Shown: one piece after another, positions 48,350 through 60,329 of the stretch
Layout of the letters: each line of letters starts with the position of its first letter
Position numbering within the stretch: position 1 is the stretch's first letter
DNA from: Sipunculus nudus
Lineage: Eukaryota; Annelida; Sipuncula; Golfingiida; Sipunculidae
Direction: 5' to 3'
NCBI GenBank assembly: GCA_026874595.1
Contig: CM049322.1
Location: forward strand, 10,874,400 to 10,938,399
DNA length: 64,000 nucleotides
Notes under the pieces: generated by a model
The model's input: the letters and a program-made list of their open reading frames with translations, nothing else
Databases searched by the model: none
What the model was told of the DNA's origin: nothing
Translations under genes and position numbers: made by a program

Positions 48350-50750
48350 ATACAAATTTGAAATGGTGCAACGGTCCATCTTATACAGCAAGTCTACTTG
48401 CTTTTCCGGTCAGGTGTTATTCTGATTCTAAACGGAATTTGGTTGGAGCATGTATAGGAACGTGGTGAATGTATTTTTGGCTACCGTCTCAGGTTTTCTG
48501 AAACTCAGTATGTTATCTCCCTTTATATTTTTTTTTTCGTTTTGATCCGTTTAGGAACCTACCCAACAGTTTTAACAAATATCATAATAAAAACATTAAA
48601 ATATGATTCTGAAACTTGTAATATAATCCTTGAATGTTGCCATGATTGACAAGGGCTTTATTTGTTATTACATGCACCCACATTATATAAAAAAAAAATT
48701 TCTATAGAGTACATGCCCACTTCTTGGTATCAGTGGCGTATGCATGCCATGGAAAATCCACAGGAATTCCTATCGTATACTAGTATGAATAATTATAAAG
48801 AAGTATCTAACGAGAGAGAAAATTAAGACAACTACTCGATGTGTATATCCGTTGACACTTTCCACTTATTTTTTTTTACCTGGGAATATTCTAGTGTGTC
48901 TATTAAGGTAAAATATATTTCGTCTTCATTCTAACTAAGGTAATGGGACTTTGCATTAAAAGTAAACCAAGTGTCGCGCAGGGGGAAATGCTGCTCCCAG
49001 CCTATGAACGGACAATAACACTGTTAAAAATTCCACTGCGGTTTTAAAGTTGGCCTGATATTATCCAATGTACTGGATCGGATGAGCGGGAAGGTTGAGA
49101 TACTGTGCTTTGTTAACCTGTAGGTGACCTTTATTCTGCGTGTGTCCGACAACTGGGCATGTGATCAGAGCAAGCATATCATGAAAAGAGTAGGATTATT
49201 ACATTAATTTTTATATATCTGGATTATGAAATGGCAAACGATCATAAGTGGCAGGACATACCTTTCGTATTTGTACCTGTTGCATTTATACTGTACCCGG
49301 GGATGGTTTCAAATGTGGCGGTGTTTCTGACCGGAGTATTATCTGTCATTCTGTATCTCTATTTATATACCTATCTATACACTTACAAATTATTGTTAGG
49401 GAGTGGAGCGAACCTGTCACAGGCTCATGCATATTTATTAAGGTTTACATGGATACCATGAGCCGGTCATTGCGTATACGTAAAGTTTCTGGGTTGCTGC
49501 CTCGTCTATTTTTTATTTATTTCAGCCCGTGTCTGTCAACGCGTCGCATCCGTTCCAGATTCGTTAATGTTTTGTTTTACCAGGGATTTGTTCCGTCTAA
49601 GCATCATTATTCATACTTCCTGTCAGATATCGAGTATGGCAAGAGATAATCAGTGATTAAACGGGTACGATCAGGGAGAGGGAACGCACGTGAATAGACA
49701 CCTGTGTATAGCGGCTTGCTGTCACCATGTCAGGGTACAATAACAATTTATACGTAAGATAACCTTGCGTTTGGTTCTGGATTTATGGTACAGTTAGTTT
49801 TATCTTTATATTTGTGCTTGAGTGAGTGATTCCAATACACCAACCTGGCATCTACTTTCATACAGCTCTGTCAGCAATAAATATTATAACCTCCCAACAC
49901 CCCACTCACACATCGCAAAACGTAATTATGCAACTGGGACATGCTATATAGATATCTTCTTACATGGCAACCTACCCAGGATATTAAAACAATTATTTAA
50001 TCATTTAACTCACCCACACGTTTTCATGGGCAAACCTGGCACATAAACCATACAAACTTTCCGCCTCATAAGTTAATATACGAAGCAATGTGGAGTTCCT
50101 AGCTCCAACCATACCGATACAGTTTACCCTTATCATCCCAGAAAAAAAGTGCTACCACAAATGATTCTATGAATCAATAGCAAAATAAATCATGCCAAGG
50201 ATAGGTGTCAGACTGAAAACAATACCCAAATATAAAACATATATCCTAGCCCAATAGATGTGTCCTGTATTCCCCAATTGGACTGCATGCCTGGTCCACA
50301 ATTTTTAACAATCAAATATGGCAAATTGACATGTTATGGTTATATCAACAATTCGCTCTGATACAAATTGCCCTGACCAAATTATTTCAGATTGTATATG
50401 TGCATGCATCTGCTTAAAGAACGTTATTAACTTCCCTGAATATATATGTGTATGAATTGGACTAAGGTTTTGTTTTTTATCAATGACAATTGCCAAGGAA
50501 AAATGAGATGTATTCAATCATATAATCCTAAATAAAGTACGTACATCCTGCTTTGCGGGACAATATATTTGGTCTGACAACAACGAAACATGTCTTAATG
50601 AGTGTATTATATGAAATTCACACATACTACCAGCCAAACCATTCATCTTCATAAACAGGTGAACTTCCGAGAGCTTACTGGATGTCAGCAACTACCAAAA
50701 TAATAATAATCATTGGTGTAGCATATAGTAATTTATTTGCTCAACGCTCT
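48350..50750. other. Spacer, no gene recognised
   Basis: Two overlapping plus frames near 49,231-49,649 (76 and 133 codons) are hydrophobic or mixed but match no family I recognise and lack splice context, so they are not called. Nothing else is supportable. Confidence 0.5.
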
Positions 50751-50776
50751 GATGGTTTTTCTTATTTGTTCTTGGT

Positions 50777-51173
50777 GGAGGTAACCGCCTCCATTTTGTA
50801 ATGCTAACTTAACTACGAATGTATACGTATGCAGAATTCCATTCCTGTTTCGGACTACGTGCCAGGGCAATATTACACTCTTCCTTTCATTTTGTATCCT
50901 GGCGTCAACCAGGCCAGGTGACTACTGCACCTGCAGACCTTGGAGAGGGCGTGCTTATCAACATTCATGTTCATGCCACCGCGGAACCCCCGAAAGGCGC
51001 ATTTCATTTGTGAGTGAATTACGGCCGTTTGGCACGGTCAGCCCATTAAGCTTGCAGGGCGCTCATCCTAGGTGGGGGCCGGCCGTGTAAAATCTCATCG
51101 CCTTGGCTGATATTCGATCTCATGATCTCTCGGCTCTGAGTTTTGTGCTCTACCCCTGATCAACAGAAGCCGG
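50777..51173 (-). mobile_element. tRNA-derived SINE, copy A
   Basis: The minus strand starts CCGGCTTCTGTTGATCAGGG (degenerate A box), followed by a decayed B-box region near 51,112-51,124, a central body and the terminal hairpin GGAGGCGGTTACCTCC, then a degraded A-rich tail (50,756-50,773 as T-rich on plus). It aligns along its length with copy B at 59,936-60,313, sharing CTTTCGGGGGT, AAGCTTAATGGG and CAGGTGCAGTAGTCACC blocks. It is more diverged than copy B, so older. Confidence 0.85.
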
Positions 51174-51654
51174 TACGCTTTGCTAGTTAGCATCTGATGA
51201 TCACATTGAATCATCACTTTTTATTTAGAAAACCCAACACCCGATGTTTTTCTTGAGGTTGAAACAATGCTCGTTACCTCCGACATTGTTAGTTTCTAAG
51301 CGGACCAAACGTCTACATCCAAACTTGTTCTTATCAGCCACTAAGCGCAGGTCTCCCTCTTTGAACATATAACATATATACAGCATCTGTCCCATTTTAC
51401 CCTCTTATGTAGTATATCCTGTGCAAATATCATTATAAGTAGCATTCCTTCGTATGCTCACAAGCATTTACGTTGCTGTAGTGATAGGTCTTATTGTACA
51501 ATAAAAATGCTCCATGTACCAAAACCCATATCCTTGTTCATATAAAAAAGTCACGTATACTCAATACATGTTTTTGTCTTTATTCTCATATTCTCTTTTA
51601 GACAGCATTTATTCAAAATAAAAAAAAAACCTGTACATATATAAAGCTGTACAT

Positions 51655-52843
51655 ATATATAGCTGAGCGCCGTTTATCCGAAAGCATCGAGGGACAATCT
51701 TTTTGTTCAGATGAACGATCGTTCGGATGAACGATTTTGCATGAAATTGCTCCGGGAACCACTATTGTTACGCCTTCCGCCGAGTTCGGGACATTGCCAT
51801 ATACAGACATACCCAAATTGATTAAGCTAGCCAATGATAAACGTTGGACAATATATTATCACATGTCCGATCGATTTAATGAATTTATCATATAGAACAC
51901 ATCATTATATAATAATATAATTATTGCTGAACAGCCCTGCGCTGGAAACAATCGCTATCGTACCTACAATATGTGACGCGTGGCTGCCATGATAACTGGA
52001 ATAAACAGCCATTACCTCGAAAGTGCTGCCATCTCTCGGTTAACTACGGGAACCTTTATACGTGTACTGTATTTTATGCACAAGTAATCACGTTTATGTA
52101 CACAGTTTTATTTCAAATATGAAACTAAACGTAAATGTCGCTGATCGTAGATCTTTCGACGTTGAATTCTCTGGCGAGATCAGCGGGCTTGGTAGCCATG
52201 TAAAGTCTTGCAAGGATCGGCAGCTTGTCCACAACTGACAGGACAAGGCGCTTACGTGAATCCATTGACAAGTACGATTAAACGGCATGTGAAAATTCAC
52301 GTGGAGAATAATCAGGATAAGCAATAAATCGTGTTGACATTGACTATCAACAAGGTTAAATTAGCTTCGGTTAACATGGTTAATACAAAGCTCAGACTTC
52401 CTCAATTGCAGTCGTAAGCAGCGATTCTAGCTTATCAAATTATGCTGGCCAATAGACTTTGTGAGTTAATAACGCAGGCGCACATGAACTCAAATAATGC
52501 CCACCGTTGTACTCAATGCCTGGGCGACTACCGGAACGAAGATCAGAGCTATCCTGATCAAAGCTGAGCCGAGGACTACACGGATCGGTGAGGCTGAATT
52601 TATCACACTTACAACTTGCGGTCTGGTACTTAGTTAAAGTCATTGTAACATTTCGTTTGTACAGATTAATACCCCGGCCTGGGCATTCTGATTAAAGCGA
52701 GGACATCCCCGGCCGGCGTTGCGGTGTTTTCTCACCTGTTGCCTAGGCTCGGGTGCACTAAACAATCGGCTATATGTATCACCGCTACTTTTGCTCCTTT
52801 TTTTTCGATTGTTCGGATAACTGGTGTTCGTATATTCGACGTG

Positions 52844-52845
<2 letters not shown>
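51655..52845 (-). mobile_element. Internally deleted Tigger/pogo-like DNA transposon
   Basis: The left end has CGTTTATCCGAAAGCATCGA and the right end, reverse complemented, has CAGTTATCCGAACAATCGA, giving related inverted termini with the TTATCCGAA...ATCGA pattern typical of Tigger elements. Sub-terminal GAACGATCGTTCGGATGAAC lies at the left. A CENP-B-type DNA-binding remnant lies inside at 52,125-52,265, and no DDE catalytic region is recognisable, so most of the transposase is lost. Exact ends and target duplication are unclear; the right side abuts a (TA)n tract. Confidence 0.6.
52125..52265 (-). pseudogene. Transposase remnant, CENP-B N-terminal helix-turn-helix
   Basis: A 46-codon minus frame from ATG (52,265-52,263) to TAG (52,127-52,125) begins MDSRKRLVLSVVDKLPIL and contains KPADLAREFNVERSTISDI. 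This is the classic helix-turn-helix of the CENPB_N/pogo transposase N-terminus (KR..L....K..I, then LA..F.V..STIS.I). A full Tigger transposase is several hundred residues, so this is a truncated remnant within the element at 51,655-52,845. Confidence 0.75.

Positions 52846-52846
<1 letters not shown>

Positions 52847-52919
<73 letters not shown>
52847..52919. repeat. (TA)n microsatellite
   Basis: Long (TA)n with a single G interruption. Confidence 0.95.
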
Positions 52920-52922
<3 letters not shown>

Positions 52923-52989
52923 TATTGTTGCTGTATTTTAGGGGCTACATTAGGCTGTGTGTGATGCCTTTAGATTTTGTATAAATAAA

Positions 52990-53654
52990 CTAGGCTGGTG
53001 AATTAAATTACGTGATATTGGATATATAAATCTGACAACAGCCCGCTGAAAATACACTTAAGTCAACAACAGATAATCTAATGTGCTTAAAAATATTGTC
53101 TGCTGAAGTTGACCGGTCAGTTAAAAATTAAATATAATAAAAAAAAACACATAAGGCTCACGGTATCTATGTAGCGCCTCCATCCCTCAAACATTCATTG
53201 ATGGCCAAAACTGTGATCCTTGAAAAAGACCACATTTATGTAGCAAAAGGAAGCATTAGTTAAAAGAATGGTTGTCGGTACCTTCACGACATGTATAATT
53301 TTTAAACCTTTTTTCCGGAGGACGTTAAGACAAAATGTCATGGATGACCAATCTATATATAAATATATATAGACATGTTTGATGAGGCCTGAATTGTGAT
53401 ATCATATTTCATATCATACGAATTATCTTACATGAAGCTTTGTCCCGATAAACAGTCTTTGCCATATAATACGCCTTCGTATGAGCAGAAACTGATGGTC
53501 TAGATATTTATCTGGTTTGTGTGATTGTGTAGACATTATACGCTACCTTGACCAAATATTTCTTTAACATTATGTTTCACAATTGCTATATTATGTTCTT
53601 CGTTCATATAAATAAATCAGATAGAACGTGGGCCACACCATACACTCTTGTTAA

Positions 53655-53699
<45 letters not shown>

Positions 53700-55610
53700 T
53701 TCTTTCTAAAGGGTCTAAACGACAAACCAAATATCGTTTACACTCTACGCATGGTTTGTATGCTTCCCTGGTCTTAATGACGTGTGTATAGTTGCAAACA
53801 TTCAAGCCGATTACAAATTGAGAGCCTCGGGCACCATTTCTTCTAGTTGATTAGTAAGAAAGCAGCTTGTTCTAGTTGTGGGTTTATACATGTTTTTAGA
53901 CAGTTTTACAAAATATAGCCTTGAACATTTCTTGCAAGTTACTATATTATCAATCTTATGCTGTTGTTGAATATAGTAAAAAAAATAATTATTGAATCAT
54001 TCAAACGAATAATAAAATAAACTCAATACCGTTAATGTCAACATATTATTAGTTTGTGCAACTCATCTGAAAAAAAAGCGTTTGAACTACATAACATATG
54101 CGACGTTAGTTAAATTGTTTCAACGCTTTTTGAATCATAGAATGTGTTGATTTTGTAGTTGTCCTTGAGTTTGCGCCCTTGTTAGGTGGAAATATCATAA
54201 TATCGTTATATAATATCGTTAATAGTTACTCACATGCTGCCTCGCGTTTTTGTCACCGTCTAAAGAAACTATGATAACTACAATGCAATTGATGAACACA
54301 GAGCATTTTAAATGCCGGAATAACACAAATCGTACAAATACGAAACCCAAACGTGTAGCATGCGGCATAACCAATAATATTTTTTATTATAACGTTGCTA
54401 CAGGGGTGTGAAAACACCAGGTCTTTTTAATCACATACCTGAAAATAGGAGTACACAATTCGACTGCATTTCAAGTTTGAATAGGATACAGTAGTGTTTT
54501 ATTATCAACATTTACCAAATGTTCAACCTGATTCGTTCAGGAAATTTAAAACTGTCAGAGATGGTGCGTTATTTTACCAGCAGGCCGCGGATGTCTGGTC
54601 CGCGGCTCACGTGTTGGTCGCTGATTCCTTACACTCTTTCTCTTTGGGTTGTTGTATCTGTGTAGCTGGTAAATATCTGACTGGGTTGTAAAAAGTCTTA
54701 GTATTTTCCTACTGGAAAAGAACGGTACACAAACACATGTCATTTTTTCTCCTGCTGCCTTTGTCATTCTTTATTCAACCTTTTATTCTCTTTAAGTATA
54801 TATACATATATTTATATATTTATATATATATATAAGCAGACTATTAAGTGTTCACTTTTTATTTATGTTCATGTTATCCGTGTTTATTCTCTTTTGTAAG
54901 TATTGTTGAGTGCAGCGTGCTGATACTCATCCAGTCCTTGCAACATGGTCTCTCTGAAATAAAAAAAAGGTCAAAGGGGTCCAATCACTTGTTAAGCATG
55001 TTAAATTAACACGAAAAATAGATTCTTCCCCTTAAAGATAATTTTTTTCCTACGTAAATATTGCCTTGAAACCGTTTGCTTACTCCTGTACATGAGTGTA
55101 AAAACAGTGGATCGGTCGCGGTCGAAGGTGTCAACATAGACACAACGCGGGCATCGCCCAGCCACAACATGTCAATCAGGAGATACCCTGAGTGTTCTAG
55201 CCGAAAAATGCAATACATGTTCCGGCTGGTTGAAACACCCCCTGTTAAGGCTTACAATCGGACATCTTGTCTCGCGGCCTTGTTATGGTAAACAGGCGTA
55301 GACTATGTTTACCAAAACAGACCCATAACAAAGTTTTAAACGGCCCTATACGAGGTACTGAGACTGTGTGTTTGGGTTGTTTTTGCTGGGAAACGTTTGA
55401 TTAAAGCAAAACTTAACTGACAGTGTGAAAGAATAGGCATACTATAGCTCCTGATTATGTCCTATTACAGGTTTTCGTAAAATTATGTAGCTAGTTTCTA
55501 TAGCCACTAAACTACAGGTATGCATATACATGCGCGCATGTAAATTTAACACGCGTGTGGAGTTTTTCCAGGAGCAAGCAGACCAGCAATAGTGCTTTAT
55601 CAGTAACGTA
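52990..55610. other. AT-rich spacer, no gene recognised
   Basis: Contains a (TA)n microsatellite at about 53,655-53,698 and (TATA)-rich stretches near 54,797-54,833. Frames of 60-71 codons lack domain content. Confidence 0.55.
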
Positions 55611-55616
55611 TGATAT

Positions 55617-55670
55617 AACGTTTGATATCAACATATGTGCATACAGGTTCTTATGTTGATATCATACGTT
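55617..55670. repeat. Imperfect inverted repeat, hairpin-forming
   Basis: AACGTTTGATATCAACATATG (55,617-55,637) pairs with CTTATGTTGATATCATACGTT (55,650-55,670) over about 20 bp with two mismatches, leaving a loop of about 12 nt. The left flank also carries a second AACGTATGATAT copy at about 55,605. Could be a foldback element end or chance. Confidence 0.6.
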
Positions 55671-56225
55671 GTAACTCATTATATTGACCATTCCATAGGC
55701 TTCCTTTCGATGTGTAGCTGCATAAATCTGCTGTCACCATGGTTACGCATATTGGGGGAAATTAATTATTCCAAAATATGGGGTCTCTCTTTTCTTACTT
55801 GATTACTTTTAAAGCTAGAGGGTTAACGATTTTTGTTTCACGTAACATGTCATTAGTTTAACTCGACTTTGAACGAATCTAGTGGTCAAAGGTCAAGGTC
55901 ATTTTTCAAATATTGTCCGATCTACACCAACTTTATTTCATTTTATTTGTCTATGCATTCTCCATGATAAGATCTGGTAAACTGTCATCTAGAATTTGCC
56001 AATATGTCAGTATGTCTGTCTGCTTGTCTGTTGTTGTCAATTTCGCTTGCATCCTTGTTCTTTGGTCTGACATAGGTAAATAGAAATGCTATCGTTTCTG
56101 CTCTACCAGAGTACTGATCATTCAAATGACCGTTTTCCACATATTCTCTTGTTTTCCTGTTTCTCTGTGTATCTGTCTGTTTTTTTTTAATATCCGGCAT
56201 GGGCTCTTATTGTTTGTCTGTTTGC

Positions 56226-56745
56226 TTTTTAGCAATATTTCCCCAAAAAAATTAATGAATGGATTTTAATGAATTATTCTGGATAGCTTGACAAAAAGAG
56301 AGGAAACATTTGCTTAAATTTTAGGGTTATCTGGATCATCATCTGGATCCAGAACTTTGCTTCAGAAAATGCTGCATTTCTGTTAATGTCATATGGGACA
56401 ATTAGCTGCCAAAAAGTTATGAATGGATTTTAATGACTTTTTCAGGATAGCTCGGCAACAATAGAGTTAACAATTAGTTAAATGTTACGGTGTTCTGGAT
56501 CATCATCTGGATCCAGAACTTAGTTTCAGAAAATGCTGCATTTCTGTTGATGCCATATGGGGCAATAAGCTGCCAAAAAAATTATGAATGGATTTTAATG
56601 AATTTTTCAGGATAACTCGGCAACAATACAGTTAACAATTAATGCAATTTTGGGGTGTTCTAGATCATCATCTGGATCCAGAACTTTGTTTCAGAAAATG
56701 CTGCATTTCTGTTGATGCCATATGGGGCAATAAGCTGCATGAAGT
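56226..56745. repeat. Three tandem units of about 165 bp with a TCTGGATCCAGA palindrome
   Basis: GAATGGATTTTAATGA recurs at 56,257, 56,421 and 56,586. Each unit then holds GG(A/G)TA(A/G)CTCGGCAACAATA or a relative, a GATCATCATCTGGATCCAGA block with the 12-bp palindrome, and AGAAAATGCTGCATTTCTGT. Units 2 and 3 are closer to each other than to unit 1. Non-coding; resembles a dispersed invertebrate repeat but was not checked. Confidence 0.85.
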
Positions 56746-56759
56746 TTGTTGCCAATAGA

Positions 56760-58235
56760 TGGTGCTAGGTGTCCGCATGCTTTAAAATTCGGTAATTGTC
56801 CTGATGTGTTTATTACAAATTCTGAGCTTAATGAGCTGCCTTGCCGGGGGTCTTCGCTCTCTCACAACTTTTCTAGTTCATTATAAAGTCTTTGTAAATT
56901 ATATTATGGGGACCATCATCCAAAACGACTATATCAAGGTTTATGCATCCAGAACGCATCCAGTGTACGCAATCATAAACTGTCACTAGTGATGTATCGT
57001 ATATATTTTAGGTGTGAAATTGCTGCCGACCAAGGCAAGTTTGAACACCGGAGTCAATCCATCTCCTTGAATGCAGTCACCTTAATGTTTATGCCATTGA
57101 CTTGTTGTGCAAATGGACCGTGACCCAACGGTGATTTACGTATTTACTCATGGAAACCACACTGTTACTTTGATAGGTCCGTGTTCTTGACTGATGTGAG
57201 TACTATGCAGGCGTGCTTTACATGGTCTCAACTATGATGCGGTAACCTTGATATTCGCGAGATAAAACTTCGCGAATTCCCATCTGTGTATAATTCACGA
57301 CGGTTAAATTTTCGCGATTCTTACCATTAAGAAATGTATTGATACATGGATCAATTATTTCTTCCAGTGTAGGATAATAATCATTCATTCTAATGTGCTG
57401 CAAAATCTTGGGATAATCCAAGGGAATATCAGACTATTTCTTTTATTCATTACATTCTTTCTTTTTTATTTGCCTAAGACATCGGATGTATGTTTATTAT
57501 ATTAATTTTTAATAAAAAATAACACGGAAGATCTAATATAATTTATAATAATATCACCTTAATCACAGATAATATATACAGGAGATATAGAAGTACTGTT
57601 CGTATGTGTTGATGCGCCGTTTTCATGAATGTTTAATTTTGAGGGCAATTTCCTTATTAAATAATCTCTAATTAGAAGCCCTCACCGGTACCCAGCTGTG
57701 TTCTGCTACACAAAAGTAACTTCTACCTGGGCGAGTTTGTATTAAAATATTTTCATAAGCAACTGTACCTGTCTGTAAGACCATCAGTCTAATTAGACCA
57801 CGTGTCCACGAAGACCATCCTTTTGTAAACCGAACGCATTTACATTTTAAGGCAACATTTGTATTTTTTATAGTTTTGCTTGATTTATCTTATCGGTGAG
57901 CAAAATTTAACGATTAACGAATATTTACATGATAAAAGTAGTGTAGAGCAAAGTTCATTATGCAGATACAAATTATCTTTCTGACAATGCTAAGGTTTGA
58001 GACATTCCGTTTGACTGTCTGTTTAGATATTTATGTTTACATATTTTCCAAATTTCAACATGGCAGAGTAAGCAGATAAGCTGATCAAACTACAGGAAAT
58101 CCCTTCTTGACGTCTCAGGTTAATATTATAAACTGCTCCGAAGTTAATTGATATTGGGGCACCCTCATTTCGCCATGATATTGTTCAGGTTACTATAACC
58201 CATTAAATGCCTAATATATGAAAGAGAAAGATACT
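56760..58235. other. Spacer with TTCGCGA-type repeat fragment
   Basis: Around 57,250-57,320 are ATTCGCGAGATAAAACTTCGC and TTTTCGCGATTC, an imperfect inverted CGCGA motif set typical of decayed mobile-element ends. Nothing else is recognised. Confidence 0.45.
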
Positions 58236-58239
58236 TGTC

Positions 58240-58990
58240 ACACCAAAAATGTTCGGTGAAAAATTGTTTTAACTTTATAAGGATGGAGAGATACCTTAAT
58301 GAGATCCATGAAGTAGAACTGAATTAAACCTTTATCCAGCTAATCTATCAAAATCTATCAATATATGTAATGTCTTTGACCAATGACATCTAGAACTGAA
58401 CATTTTCATGTCTCAAAATATTCCACCATGTTTCGATTTTTGATTATGTTGTTTTGTCCCGTGCAAGAATCCTCTGCATTGTTCATTTTTGTAGCATCCT
58501 GGAGACATATCGGCAACATATCGGCTATTCTCGTGTTTTCTCTCCCCATGTCACATCGTATGCATGCTGCTGTGCCGGGCCAGGAAAGTCTCAATAAAAT
58601 AGCCTGCAATAATACGTCGGTCATTGTTTATTTAATGACTTCAAGCCATAATATTTTCCGAGAAAACCCATCAATACAGGCGTTTATGAAAATACAGTAC
58701 AGTTTGAGCTTGTCATATGAGTCAATTCGCCAAAGATAATTCCGCTCTGTAACGGAATACTGACGCCGTCGTAATACCTTTTTTCGGCGGTTTTCTACGC
58801 AATGTGGATCAAATCTGTGTACAACTCCCAAAATGTCTCTTGGACAGTGAATACATGCTGCAAGCATTTTAAATGCATCCAGCGGTAACAATAAAGTACT
58901 CCAGATCGATGCAATTGATTCTGAATAAATTGAAAAATATGCAAGATCACTGATAAATTTACGTCGAGAAAGGTTCAAGTCTCTCAAAAT
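58240..58990 (-). pseudogene. Broken integrase-core (rve-like) gene
   Basis: Two minus frames continue one another across a frameshift near 58,626. The first (from 58,987) has RDLNLSRRKF, then FDPHCVENRRKKVLRRRQY, NYLWRIDSYDKLKLYCIF and ACIDGFSRKILWLEV. The second has IRCDMGRENTRIADMLPI and NIIKNRNMVEYFE, and a third segment has IQFYFMDLI. This follows the family pattern W-H-I-D-G-Y-D-K-L-K, C-I-D-G-[FY]-S-R, I-R-x-D-x-G-x-E-N and N-x-R-x-E-x-W-W seen in integrase-core proteins of many aquatic invertebrates. The first catalytic Asp (WRID), the second (IRCD) and the downstream Glu (MVEYF) are all still visible, but the frame is broken. Start and end are approximate. Probably a mobile-element gene remnant. 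Confidence 0.75.
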
Positions 58991-59224
58991 CCTGTTAGGA
59001 ACACGTACATATATTATCGTTCTGTGCTAATAGCGAGAACTACTACAATCTACTCCTAGGTATATCCAAAATTAAAGAAAAATTCTATCAGATGAGATCT
59101 ATCAGCCATTTTGATGAGAGATACACTGTAACATAACTTTATCTACTAATATACGCAAATTCCCACATGGAAGTCTTGATAGTTCAAACATAATACTCCG
59201 GAAACCATGTATGATCGCTGCAGA

Positions 59225-59345
59225 CCTTAGACGTAATATTCCATGCGCAGGAAATAATAAATTGTGCCCACAAAATAAGTAGCCGTTCGCACAAAATAGT
59301 AGGTCATGCACACAAATAAATAATAAGTTACGAGCACGAAGTAAA
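59225..59345. repeat. Degenerate CGTGCGCACGA-type repeat
   Basis: Units such as GCACAAAATAGTAGGTCATG and GCACACAAATAAATAATAAG recur about every 22-30 bp. They look like a decayed, opposite-strand relative of the repeat at 61,755-61,965. Confidence 0.45.
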
Positions 59346-59935
59346 TATATTTTTCCCATGCCCCAAATTTGGGTCCGTATTAAAGAAAATGAAGCAAAGT
59401 TAAGTCCCACTTTCTCCCACATGTTTGTATATAATTTTCTATCCCATCTTAGCACCTCTCCCCCCCCCCGCACGTCATTTTTTAAATGATCTCCTTGCAC
59501 GAGTTTACTTTTTATTTCCATTTCTGGTTATATGTAATCGGAGCATTTCGGCTACACCAACCCAATAAAATAAAAAAAAAAATTAAAAAACCTGAACAGT
59601 TAGAAGAAAAATCAATGGTAAAATGTCAAATATTTATTATTATTCAATCCTTGTTACATTTTTATTATCCTTATATGACATAAAAGGTATATAAACATCA
59701 TATATATATATATATATATTGAATTGACTCTGTTTGAGTTATGGAAATTGTTTTTATCATACTTTGATACGAAGTGATACAGAGTTAAAACATCAGCGAG
59801 CAGCTCTGCAGGTGATTATGATTGAAATGCTGGACATATCACTTCAATTATAAATAAATAACAAACTAATTAACCCGTTACTGTAACTCAGAGAAGAAAG
59901 CGTATAAAATAATCCACGTATTTTTTTTTTTTTTT

Positions 59936-60313
59936 GGAGGTTACCGCCTCCATTTTTTTAATGCTAGCTTAACTAAGTATATGTACATCTGCAGATTTCC
60001 ATTCCGGTTTCGGACTACTTGACAGGGCAGTATCACACGCTTCCTCTCATTTTATATCATGGCGTTAACCAGCCCCGGTGACTACTGCACCTGCGGGCCC
60101 TGGGTTGGTAATCATACCACCGAGGACCCCCGAAAGGCGCACTCGTTTGTGAGTGAAACACGGCCGTCGGGCACGACCTTCCCATTAAGCTTGCATAGCG
60201 CTCACCCTGGGTTAGGGCCGACCGTAAAAAAACCTCACCGCCTCGGCTGAGATTCGAACTCACGATCTCCCGGCTTGGAGTCCTGTGCTCTACCCCTGAG
60301 CCACAGAAGCCGG
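59936..60313 (-). mobile_element. tRNA-derived SINE, copy B, with poly-A tail and target duplication
   Basis: On the minus strand the element starts CCGGCTTCTGTGGCTCAGGG (A box TGGCTCAGGGG) and has GTGAGTTCGAATC as B box (60,263-60,251), correctly spaced for a Pol III promoter. A non-tRNA body of about 290 bp follows, ending in the hairpin GGAGGCGGTAACCTCC and a 15-nt poly-A (59,935-59,921). CGTATTT at 59,917-59,923 and 60,315-60,321 is a probable 7-bp target duplication. Its intact boxes and tail make it the younger of the two copies. A LINE partner would be needed for mobility. Confidence 0.9.
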
Positions 60314-60329
60314 TCGTATTTATAATAAT

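Noticed and set aside
49231-49649. Two overlapping frames of 76 and 133 codons, one hydrophobic
   Set aside because: No family resemblance, no splice signals, and overlapping different frames; not supportable as a gene.
52440-52643. 67-codon minus frame with several cysteines inside the Tigger-like element
   Set aside because: Not in register with the transposase remnant and no recognised domain; most likely a chance frame.
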